A model generated the notes under the pieces. That model had not been told where the DNA came from. It did not search any database and was given only the letters and a program-made list of their open reading frames with translations. Positions 1-6,246 of a stretch of 64,000 bases of DNA are shown here, piece by piece; position 1 is the first letter of the stretch, and every line of letters begins with the position of its first letter. Source of the stretch: Subtercola boreus. GTDB lineage: Bacteria; Actinomycetota; Actinomycetes; Actinomycetales; Microbacteriaceae. Location of the stretch: positions 3,985,183-4,049,182 of the forward strand of contig NZ_VFOO01000001.1 in assembly GCF_006716115.1 (NCBI RefSeq), in the 5' to 3' direction. A program made the position numbers and the translations under genes.

Positions 1-396
1 CGGCACTTCCGGAAGCACCCGAACGCCCAGCCGGTGCTGCTGATCGTCACCGACGGCGAACCCACCTCGCACCTCGAACCCGGCGGCGAGGTCTACTTCA
101 GCTATCCGCCCGACCCGCTGACCGTCGCGTACGCGGTGCGGGAACTGGATGCCTCGATGAGGCTCGGCGCGCAGACCTCCTTCTTCCGGCTGGGCGACGA
201 CCCCGGCCTCGCGCGGTTCATCGACTCGATGGCACGGCGCGTCGGCGGCTCCGTGGTGGCGCCGGAGGCCGACGACCTCGGCGCGGCCGTGGTCTCGTCG
301 TACCTCGGATCGCGGGGCGGCACGCCCGGCGCGGGCGGCAGCGCCTCACCCGACGACTTCGGCGGCATGTTCGGCCGCGGCTGGGGCCGCTGGTAA
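1..396 (+). CDS. VWA domain protein, C-terminal part (5' end outside window)
   Basis: The frame is open from the first base, so the gene starts upstream of the window. The visible part holds a hydrophobic strand followed by VTDGEPT, the late metal-site Asp segment of a von Willebrand factor A (MIDAS) domain; the DxSxS motif would lie upstream. A helical stretch follows, then a Gly/Ser/Phe-rich tail ending in RGWGRW. Actinobacterial proteins of this kind are often encoded beside a MoxR-like AAA ATPase and act in metal-dependent assembly or cell-envelope functions; that partner would be off-window. The family is clear, the specific role is not. Confidence 0.75.
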   Translation, partial: RHFRKHPNAQPVLLIVTDGEPTSHLEPGGEVYFSYPPDPLTVAYAVRELDASMRLGAQTSFFRLGDDPGLARFIDSMARRVGGSVVAPEADDLGAAVVSSYLGSRGGTPGAGGSASPDDFGGMFGRGWGRW

Positions 397-421
397 CGGC
401 CGCGCGTTCCCGTCCATTTCT

Positions 422-443
422 CGAGGAATCCTCGGAGTATGAT
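422..443 (+). promoter_or_regulatory. Candidate promoter and palindrome before the abi RNA/gene
   Basis: A near-perfect palindrome, CGAGGA-A-TCCTCG (422-434), sits just before a -10-like TATGAT (438-443). No good -35 is visible at the proper spacing. The placement would start transcription near 450, at the head of the structured leader described next, and would let a dimeric protein block that start. This is inference from sequence only. Confidence 0.4.
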
Positions 444-449
444 GCTGGG

Positions 450-575
450 AGAAGCGCCCACAAGGGCGCCCGCAGACAAGGTCGCCCGCAGCCAAGGTCG
501 CTTAAAAGCAGAACCCCGGTCGTGTGATCGGCCCTCCGAAGAGGACTACAGGGACGGTTCCGGGGTGTTCCAAAC
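450..575 (+). ncRNA. Candidate abiF-type structured RNA upstream of the Abi_2 gene
   Basis: The 130 bases before the abi gene fold well and code for nothing convincing. They contain a GCGCCC/GGGCGC hairpin with an ACAA loop (454-469); a 16-bp direct repeat (460-475 and 476-491, one mismatch, then a partial third copy to 501); and a large stem-loop in which GAA-CCCCGG (511-519) pairs with CCGGGG-TG-TTC (560-570). The large stem-loop encloses a CCTC-CGAA-GAGG hairpin (533-544). Structured RNAs immediately upstream of abiF-family genes are known (abiF RNA motif) and have been reported to act as RNA antitoxins for HEPN toxins. Membership is inferred from position and fold; ends are approximate. 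Confidence 0.5.
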
Positions 576-597
576 AACCTTAGGAGAGGGCGAGGGA

Positions 598-1269
598 ATG
601 GTCAAGTCGGTGTCCTCGTCCTTCTGCAGTAGGCACTTCAGTCCAGCCCGACTCGAGCACTACCTCGCTGAGTGTGGTGGAGATCTGTCGGCAGCGATGC
701 GGCTCTACGAGTGGAATGCAGAATTGTCAGCAGCGTTCTGGGAGTCGCTGAGCTTTCTGGAAGTCGCCCTCCGCAATGCGATCGATCGTGAGATGACGTC
801 GATTCATGCCAGGAAGAGCCGCAGTGGCCACTGGATCTTCGACGATGCGCTCGAGCTGGGCCGGGATGCAGGAGGGCCGAGCCGGCATAGACAGCCCTAC
901 CTCGACGTTTCGACAGCGATCAGACGGGATCGTTCCAACGGAATGCCAATCAGTCCCGGGCAGGTCATCTCTGAGCTTCCCTTTGGCTTCTGGCACCAGA
1001 TGGTGTCAAAGCGCCAGTCGTTCCTTTGGCCCGACCTCGCCGCGGCGTTCCCGAACAGTCCGCGTCGCAGTCAGGCGCTCGTGCATGACCCCGTGTCGCG
1101 CCTAAGGACCTTCCGCAATCGCATCGGTCATCACCACCGCATCTGGTCGATCGACAGCGCCGGTCGCTACGCGGACCTTTTGGTTGTGGCCGGCTTTCTC
1201 GATGTCGACCTCAGGGACTGGGTCGAATCCCGCTCCCGAATCCCTCACCTGATCGCGTCAAGGCCGTAG
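598..1269 (+). CDS. Abi_2/AbiF-type HEPN protein (abortive infection)
   Basis: The 223-residue protein has the layout of actinobacterial Abi_2 proteins: N-terminal LYEWNAELSAAFWESL, then FLEVALRNAID, a central ELPFGFW motif, and near the C-terminus RTFRNRIGHHH. The last contains a HEPN-type R-x4-H ribonuclease signature (R-NRIG-H). Start ATG 598 follows a purine-rich TAGGAGAGGGCGAGGGA; the open frame extends upstream but that part overlaps the structured RNA and is unlikely to be translated. Family members are growth-arrest or phage-defence toxins cleaving RNA. There is no protein antitoxin next door, which fits control by the upstream RNA. Family assignment is firm; toxicity and target are inferred. 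Confidence 0.8.
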   Translation: MVKSVSSSFCSRHFSPARLEHYLAECGGDLSAAMRLYEWNAELSAAFWESLSFLEVALRNAIDREMTSIHARKSRSGHWIFDDALELGRDAGGPSRHRQPYLDVSTAIRRDRSNGMPISPGQVISELPFGFWHQMVSKRQSFLWPDLAAAFPNSPRRSQALVHDPVSRLRTFRNRIGHHHRIWSIDSAGRYADLLVVAGFLDVDLRDWVESRSRIPHLIASRP

Positions 1270-1317
1270 CGCCTCCGTGCCTACCCCGCGTGGTGCCGAG
1301 CTGAGCGGGAACGAGAC

Positions 1318-1989
1318 CTACGGGCCGCCGAGCCAGTGGTCGATGCGGTGGTGGTCGGGCGCGAAGCCGTGGTCGACGCCCCAGAGCACGGCCTGAGTCC
1401 GGCTGGACACGTCGATCTTGCGGTAGATGCTTCGGATGTACGACTTGACCGTGTTCGGGCTGAGATAGGTGAGCCGGGCCACGTCGGCGTTGTTCTTGCC
1501 CTGGGTGATGAGCGCGAGAATCTCCGACTCGCGGTCGGTGAACCCCTCGTGCCGGCCGGGCCAGTCGAGCCCGAGAGCGCTGCCCGCCCGTTTCGGCGGG
1601 TCGCTGATCACCGTTTCGCCCGCGTGCACCGATTCGAGCGCCGCGACGAGGTCCCGAGCCGGCAGGGTTTTCGAGAGGTACCCGTGGATGCCCTGCCCGC
1701 GTGCGCTGTCGACGAGCTCGGGCTGGAAGTTCCAGGTGTAGACGACGACCCGGCTCGCCCGCGGATTCTTCACCAGCCCGCGCAGTTCCTGATGGTCTGA
1801 TTCGGGCTGGGCGAACGAGTCGTACAGCACGATGTCGACTTCGTCACTGAGATCCGCGTTGGCGTCGATCTCGCACACGAGCACGCGATCGCGGTAGCGG
1901 TCGAACATGTGGGCGAGCCCGGTGAGTACGACGTCGTAGTCGTCGACGAGGGCCACCCGGATGGGTCTGGCCGCCGCTGTCACGCTCAT
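1318..1989 (-). CDS. NarL/FixJ-family response regulator
   Basis: 223 residues. The N-terminal receiver domain starts RVALVDDYD (acidic pair) and carries the phospho-acceptor Asp in VDIVLYDSF and the conserved Lys in YLSKTLP. The C-terminal LuxR-type helix-turn-helix spans about residues 150-205 (TDRESEILALI, then SPNTVKSYIRSIYRKI). Such proteins bind DNA when phosphorylated by a partner kinase. No histidine kinase is adjacent, so it is an orphan here. Transcription runs away from the small stress-type gene at 2132. Target genes cannot be deduced from this sequence. Confidence 0.88.
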   Translation of the reverse strand: MSVTAAARPIRVALVDDYDVVLTGLAHMFDRYRDRVLVCEIDANADLSDEVDIVLYDSFAQPESDHQELRGLVKNPRASRVVVYTWNFQPELVDSARGQGIHGYLSKTLPARDLVAALESVHAGETVISDPPKRAGSALGLDWPGRHEGFTDRESEILALITQGKNNADVARLTYLSPNTVKSYIRSIYRKIDVSSRTQAVLWGVDHGFAPDHHRIDHWLGGP

Positions 1990-2131
1990 GAGATGAGACT
2001 AGCGCGCATCCGGCAGCAAAAGACCACCCCTAGGGGTGTCGCGCCCCACCTCTGGGGCTGGTTCGCTGATACCAGCCGTTCAGACGAGCGGTGTGAAGCG
2101 CAGAACTGCGCACGATCAAAGGATGCACATC

Positions 2132-2410
2132 ATGCTCGGTCTCATCATCAGCCTCATCGTCGTCGGCCTCATCGCTGGCGCGCTCGCCCGCCTCATCGTT
2201 CCGGGTCGCCAGAGCATCTCGATCCTCATGACCATCGTGCTCGGTATCGTCGGGTCGTTCGTGGGCGGGTTCCTCGGCTTCCTGATCTTCCAGCACGACC
2301 CGATGGACGGCTTCTTCCAGCCCGCCGGCATCATCGGCTCGATCATCGGCGCCGTCATCGTGCTGGTCATCTACACCCAGGTCGCCGGCCGCCGCTCGGT
2401 CAGCCGCTAA
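2132..2410 (+). CDS. GlsB/YeaQ/YmgE-family small membrane protein
   Basis: 92 residues with three hydrophobic segments (LIISLIVVGLIAGALA; ILMTIVLGIVGSFVGGFLGF; IIGSIIGAVIVLVIY) and the family's A-R-x-I-V-PG turn after the first. The family is a small stress-associated transglycosylase-associated-type membrane protein in many bacteria; function is poorly defined. I prefer ATG 2132 because AAAGGA at 2118-2123 lies at proper distance; ATG 2123 would overlap that site. The gene is convergent with the flavoprotein gene, with a hairpin repeat pair between them. Confidence 0.85.
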   Translation: MLGLIISLIVVGLIAGALARLIVPGRQSISILMTIVLGIVGSFVGGFLGFLIFQHDPMDGFFQPAGIIGSIIGAVIVLVIYTQVAGRRSVSR

Positions 2411-2423
2411 CGATCCGGCGCGC

Positions 2424-2500
2424 GGTGCGGATGGACGGAGCTGGGGCGACACGGTTCTGCATGCCAGGCCACGTTGTCTGAGCTTCGCCCGTTTGTGCTC
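2424..2500. repeat. Degenerate copy of intergenic hairpin repeat
   Basis: This copy shares GCGGATGG-CGGAGC, GGCCACGTTGTC and CGCCC-TTTGT blocks with the copy at 2587-2660, but its inverted-repeat arms have drifted so the stem is imperfect. It lies just after the stop of the small membrane protein. No ORF with coding character is present in 2411-2710; these two repeats are what that gap holds. Confidence 0.6.
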
Positions 2501-2586
2501 GGCGGAAGGGGCGAGAGGGGTCGTTGCGCCCCGTGGCCGGGGGTGTGGTCGCGGGAGGCCCAACACTTTCGCGGGCGGGGACGCTG

Positions 2587-2660
2587 TGCGGATGGGCGGA
2601 GCAGGGACGACGTGGTGCCTCAAACAAGGCCACGTTGTCCCACCTCCGCCCATTTGTACA
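2587..2660. repeat. REP-like long hairpin repeat, intact copy
   Basis: An almost perfect stem: ATGGGCGGAG (2592-2601) pairs with CTCCGCCCAT (2644-2653), then after a 2-nt internal loop GGGACGACGTGG (2604-2615) pairs with CCACGTTGTCCC (2630-2641) with one G-U. The loop is 14 nt. The second pairing blocks recur in the copy at 2424-2500, so this is a repeated element rather than a one-off terminator. Its position between convergent genes would also let it stop transcription both ways. Confidence 0.7.
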
Positions 2661-2710
2661 CAGCCCGCGCCCGCCCGAGGTCAGCCCCTTGGGGCGCGCG
2701 GGGCGCGCGC

Positions 2711-4444
2711 CTACTCGAGCAGCTTGCCGCCCACGGTGACCTCCTCGCGCATCAGCGCCGCGATCTCCTCGGGGATGGCTGGGATCGGCTCGCGAGTGAT
2801 ACCGCTTGGCGACCAGACGAGGTTGACCTGCAGCCCCGGGTCGAGCTCGGGGTAGTCGCTCCGGTTGTGGCAACCACGCGTCTCGCGCCGTTCGAGCGCC
2901 GCCTCGAGGGTGGCGCGGGCCGCCAGCGCGGCCGACCGGAGGTCGAACGCGTGGGCGAGGTCCTGGTACCCAGCGATGTCGGGGTGCACCCCGATGTCGC
3001 CCATCCGCGCCTCGATCGTGTCGAGTTCGGCGAGCCCCGCGAGCAGCCCTTCCTCGTCACGCACGACGCCCGCGTACTCGGTCATCGTGTTCCGGATGGC
3101 GCGCTGCAGCGCGCGCACATTCTCGGGACCGTCACTCGCGAGCAACGCGTCGATCTCGCCCCGCGCGACGGCGACCGCCGCGGCCGACCGGGTCTGGGCA
3201 TCCAGAGCAGCGGAGTACGACGCCGCAGCCTGCCCGACGATCCGCCCGAACACGAGCAGCTCGATCAGCGAGTTGCCGCCGAGCCGGTTCGCCCCGTGCA
3301 GCCCCGACGAAGCCTCGCCGATCGCGTAGAGCCCGGGAACGTCGGTCGAGTGGTCCTCGGGACGCACCCAGACGCCGCCCATCGAGTAGTGCGCGGTGGG
3401 CGCGATCTCGATGGGATCCTTCGTGATGTCGAGCATCTGCAGCTCGAGCATGGTCTGGTAGACGCGGGGCAGCCGGGTCATGATCGTCTCGCGGGGGAGG
3501 TGCGAGACATCCAGCCACACGCCGCCGTTCGGCGTGCCACGACCTTCCTTGATCTCGGTGTAGCAGGCCAGCGCGACGCGGTCGCGGGTCGAGAGTTCCA
3601 TGCGCTCGGGGTCGTAGCGACCCATGAAGCGCTCGCCGAGGCCGTTCCGCAGGATGCCGCCCTCGCCGCGCGCCGCCTCGGAGATGAGCGTGCCGGCCGC
3701 GTTCTCGGGCTCGATGATGCCCGACGGATGGAACTGCACGAGCTCGGGGTCACGCAGTCGCCCGCCGGCCTCGACCGCCAGACGGAACGAGTCACCCGTG
3801 TTCTCGTCGCGCCGGGAGGAGGTGCGACGCCAGATGCGGTTGTGCCCGCCGGCGGCGAGGATGACGGCGTCGGCATGGATCAGGTAACGCGTGCCGTCTT
3901 CGACGTCGAAGCCGTAGGCGCCGAACACCGCGCCGTCGTCGTTGACGAGGATCCGGGTGACGTACACCGTGTCGAGGATCGGCACGTTCAGCTGCGCCGC
4001 CCGATTGACCAGGGTGCGCTGGATCTCGAGACCGGTGTAGTCGCCCGCGAAGGCGGTGCGCCGGTAGGTGTGCGCCCCGAAGAAGCGCTGGGAGATGCGC
4101 CCGTCGTCCTCGCGCGCGAACGGCATGCCGTAGCGCTCGAGGTCGTGGATGCCCCGGGCTGCGCCCGAGGTCACGATCTCGACGGTGTGCGGGTTGGCGA
4201 GCAGGTACGACTCCTTGAGGGTGTCGGCGGCGTGCTGCTGCCAGGTGTCGTCGGGATCCATCGTCGAGAGGGCGGCATTGATGCCGCCGGCCGCGAGGGA
4301 GGTGTGGGCATCCGACTTGGAGCGTTTGCCGAGGGCGAGCACGTCGACCCCCGCCTCGGCGAGTTCGATGGCGGCGCGGAGGCCGGAGCCGCCGGTTCCG
4401 ATGACGAGGACGGTGGTGGAGAGCTGTCGTTCTGTGGGACTCAT
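2711..4444 (-). CDS. Fumarate reductase/succinate dehydrogenase-type flavoprotein
   Basis: 577 residues. N-terminal FAD-binding Rossmann motif VLVIGTGGSGLRAAIELAEAG, then SLAAGGINAAL, VQFHPSG, EAARGEGG (the Arg/Glu active-site segment of the family), HYSMGGVWV and LYAIGEASSGLHGANRLGGNSL. The C-terminal domain ends with the HNRSDYPELDP segment typical of SdhA/FrdA/NadB relatives. Such enzymes interconvert dicarboxylic acids such as succinate and fumarate with covalent or tight FAD. No iron-sulfur or membrane-anchor subunit genes are adjacent, so it either pairs with distant subunits or acts as a soluble oxidase/reductase. It is divergent from a LysR regulator that probably controls it. L-aspartate oxidase is a less likely alternative given no nad genes nearby. 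Confidence 0.82.
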   Translation of the reverse strand: MSPTERQLSTTVLVIGTGGSGLRAAIELAEAGVDVLALGKRSKSDAHTSLAAGGINAALSTMDPDDTWQQHAADTLKESYLLANPHTVEIVTSGAARGIHDLERYGMPFAREDDGRISQRFFGAHTYRRTAFAGDYTGLEIQRTLVNRAAQLNVPILDTVYVTRILVNDDGAVFGAYGFDVEDGTRYLIHADAVILAAGGHNRIWRRTSSRRDENTGDSFRLAVEAGGRLRDPELVQFHPSGIIEPENAAGTLISEAARGEGGILRNGLGERFMGRYDPERMELSTRDRVALACYTEIKEGRGTPNGGVWLDVSHLPRETIMTRLPRVYQTMLELQMLDITKDPIEIAPTAHYSMGGVWVRPEDHSTDVPGLYAIGEASSGLHGANRLGGNSLIELLVFGRIVGQAAASYSAALDAQTRSAAAVAVARGEIDALLASDGPENVRALQRAIRNTMTEYAGVVRDEEGLLAGLAELDTIEARMGDIGVHPDIAGYQDLAHAFDLRSAALAARATLEAALERRETRGCHNRSDYPELDPGLQVNLVWSPSGITREPIPAIPEEIAALMREEVTVGGKLLE

Positions 4445-4450
4445 GACTCC

Positions 4451-4526
4451 ACGCTATGCAGGTGTGAACGATTACTCCAATGCATATTCTCGCTCGCTAT
4501 GATGCGTCTAGGCTATGCATGTGAAC
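4451..4526. promoter_or_regulatory. Divergent promoter region with repeated TATGCA boxes
   Basis: Between the flavoprotein and lysR starts lie CTATGCAGGTGTGAAC (4454-4469), AATGCATATT (4479-4488) and CTATGCATGTGAAC (4513-4526). The first and third are direct copies apart from a 2-nt gap. A -10-like TATGAT (4498-4503) reads toward lysR. Such repeats are typical of LysR-type auto-regulated divergent promoters. The assignment to this regulator is inferred. Confidence 0.45.
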
Positions 4527-5465
4527 CTCGAACAGCTCCGCAGTTTCGTCGAAGTGGCGCAACGCGGCAACTTCACCCGCGCCGCCGAACACCTGCACCT
4601 CGCCCAGCCCTCACTGAGTCGCCAGATCGCCACCCTCGAGCAGGATCTCGGTGCCGAACTCTTCGCCCGGGCCCGCGGCGGCAGCACCCTCACCGTCGCC
4701 GGCGAGTCGCTGCTGCCGCTGGCCCGGCGGATGCTCGCCGACGCCGACTCGGTGCGTCGCGAGCTCGCCGAACTCGCTGGCCTACAGCGCGGGCGGGTGC
4801 GCCTCGGCGCGACCCCGACCCTCTGCATCAGCCTCGTCGCGGAGGTGCTGAGCACCTTCCACGCCGCGCATCCGGGGATCGAACTGCACCTCTCGGAGCA
4901 CGGCTCCCGGCGCCTCCTCGACGAACTCGCCGCGGGCGAACTCGACCTCGCGCTCATCACCACCTCGGGCGCGGCTTCCGCCGACCGGTTCACCGTCAGC
5001 CCGCTGCTCGCCGAGGAGCTGGTCGTCATCTCCTCAGCCGCCGCCCCGCCGCTCACCGCTCGTGCCAGTCTGCGGCTCACGGATGTCGCGGCCCTCCCGC
5101 AGATCGTCTTCAGTTCGTCGTACGACCTCCGGGCGACGACCGACGCCGCCTTCGCCGCGGCCGGCCTCCGCCCCGAGGTGGTGCTCGAAGGGGCGCAGAT
5201 GGATGCCGTGCTGAGGTTCGTCGAACGCGGGCTCGGCGTCGCCATCGTTCCGGCCATGGTGCTCATCGATCGCCCCGGACTCCGTTCCGTGCGGCTCACC
5301 GCGCCCGCGCTCAGCCGCACGATCAGCCTCGCCCGCCCCGCGGACGCCCGCCCCACCGCCGCGGTCGCCCTCATGCAGCGCACCATCGCGGCCACGGCCA
5401 CGGCCTTCGCCGCCCGCGCCGGCGCCACGATGCGCCTCGCCGCTCCGCCCGCCGCGGGCTCCTGA
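4515..5465 (+). CDS. LysR-family transcriptional regulator
   Basis: 316 residues. Winged helix-turn-helix at the N-terminus (LEQLRSFVEVAQRGNFTRAA, then LHLAQPSLSRQIATLEQDLG) followed by a LysR substrate-binding domain (GRVRLGATPTL; GELDLALIT; RFVERGLGVAIVPAMV). It is divergent from the flavoprotein gene 70 bp away, the usual arrangement of a LysR regulator and its target. ATG 4515 lies only about 11 nt after a -10-like element, so the mRNA may have almost no leader. The inducer is unknown. The last codons and the stop form one copy of a 21-bp duplication. Confidence 0.9.
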   Translation: MHVNLEQLRSFVEVAQRGNFTRAAEHLHLAQPSLSRQIATLEQDLGAELFARARGGSTLTVAGESLLPLARRMLADADSVRRELAELAGLQRGRVRLGATPTLCISLVAEVLSTFHAAHPGIELHLSEHGSRRLLDELAAGELDLALITTSGAASADRFTVSPLLAEELVVISSAAAPPLTARASLRLTDVAALPQIVFSSSYDLRATTDAAFAAAGLRPEVVLEGAQMDAVLRFVERGLGVAIVPAMVLIDRPGLRSVRLTAPALSRTISLARPADARPTAAVALMQRTIAATATAFAARAGATMRLAAPPAAGS

Positions 5466-5511
5466 CGCCCGCCCTCGCGCCCTCGCGCGCGCGGGCTCCT
5501 GACGCCCGCCC
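5454..5511. repeat. 21-bp direct duplication at the lysR 3' end
   Basis: GCGGGCTCCTGACGCCCGCCC occurs at 5454-5474 (across the lysR stop) and again at 5491-5511, separated by CG-rich filler. The rest of 5512-5684 is C-rich with no credible gene. It looks like local slippage or a duplicated 3' end. Confidence 0.6.
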
Positions 5512-5684
5512 CCGCCCCGTCGCCCCGCCCGCCCGCCTGCCCGCCGCCCCGCCGGCGAGTGCGTTCGGTTCTGCTGAGCGCGACCGGCCTGCGAGCCGCC
5601 CTCGGCATGAACGGCCGCACGCAGTGGCGCGGGCGCCCTGACGGGGGCCCTTCGGTGGTTGTGCTGCCCGGGGATAATCGAACA

Positions 5685-6149
5685 GTGCCTGTGACTCGTG
5701 TCCGACCTGTCGATGTGGCTGAGCTGCGCGGATTCCTCGCCGAGGTCGACCTCACCCTCGCGGGTCTCGACGCCCCGACCGTGCGGCTGTGGGTCGACCG
5801 CGACGCGTCCGGCGTGATCGTCGGGAGCACAGGCTTCGAGCTGAGCGCCGACGGAGCGCATGCCCTCATCAGGAGCGTCGCGGTGCGGCCCGGCATCCGG
5901 AACACCGGCGCAGGCACGCGACTGGCCCTGTTCGCGCTGGCTGAGGCCGAGGCATCCGGAGCATCGACCGCGTGGTTGTTCTCCCGCCGGTCGGGGCCGT
6001 TCTGGCAGAAGCTCGGCTTCGAGCCGGCCGACCGGGATGCACTGGCGGCGGCGCTGCCCGACACGCACCAGGTGCGCCTGTTCGCTTCGACAGGGCAACT
6101 AGCCCGGGAGGCGGCATGGTCGCGTCAACTCGACGGCGCAGGCCGCTGA
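5685..6149 (+). CDS. GNAT N-acetyltransferase (ArsN2-like)
   Basis: 154 residues from GTG 5685. The order of motifs matches the ArsN-type GNAT branch: VTRVRPVDVAELRGFLAEVD, then an acceptor strand with GVIVGSTGFEL, LIRSVAVRPGIRNTGAGTRL (acetyl-CoA loop) and FWQKLGFEPADRDALAAALP. Family members acetylate small molecules; ArsN2-type proteins usually sit with arsenic genes, which are absent here, so the substrate is uncertain. The frame is open further upstream but that part is low-complexity GC-rich sequence, so I chose the GTG just before the conserved start. It is convergent with the protease gene across a shared terminator. Confidence 0.72.
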   Translation: MPVTRVRPVDVAELRGFLAEVDLTLAGLDAPTVRLWVDRDASGVIVGSTGFELSADGAHALIRSVAVRPGIRNTGAGTRLALFALAEAEASGASTAWLFSRRSGPFWQKLGFEPADRDALAAALPDTHQVRLFASTGQLAREAAWSRQLDGAGR

Positions 6150-6194
6150 CCCTCCAGGCGGGAACGACGAACGGGAACGAAGAACAGGAACGAC

Positions 6195-6230
6195 GAAGGG
6201 GCCGCCGAACTTCCGTTCGACGGCCCCTTC
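6195..6230. terminator. Bidirectional hairpin terminator
   Basis: GAAGGGGCCG-C-CGAAC (6195-6210) pairs with GTTCG-A-CGGCCCCTTC (6215-6230) around a TTCC loop, with one internal mismatch. It lies between two convergent genes and can serve both. Runs of T are short, as usual in GC-rich genomes. Confidence 0.8.
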
Positions 6231-6246
6231 TCCTGGTGCGCTGGGA

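Noticed and set aside
460..501. CRISPR array
   Set aside because: The 16-bp units are in direct tandem with no spacers and no cas genes are present.
439..597. N-terminal extension of the Abi protein from ATG 439
   Set aside because: The extension overlaps the structured repeat-bearing leader and lacks a ribosome site; ATG 598 has a purine-rich site and matches the family start.
2474..5641. 1055-codon plus-strand open frame
   Set aside because: It lies opposite the flavoprotein gene and across the lysR gene in another frame; its product is Arg/Pro/Ala-rich without family motifs. It is a shadow caused by high GC.
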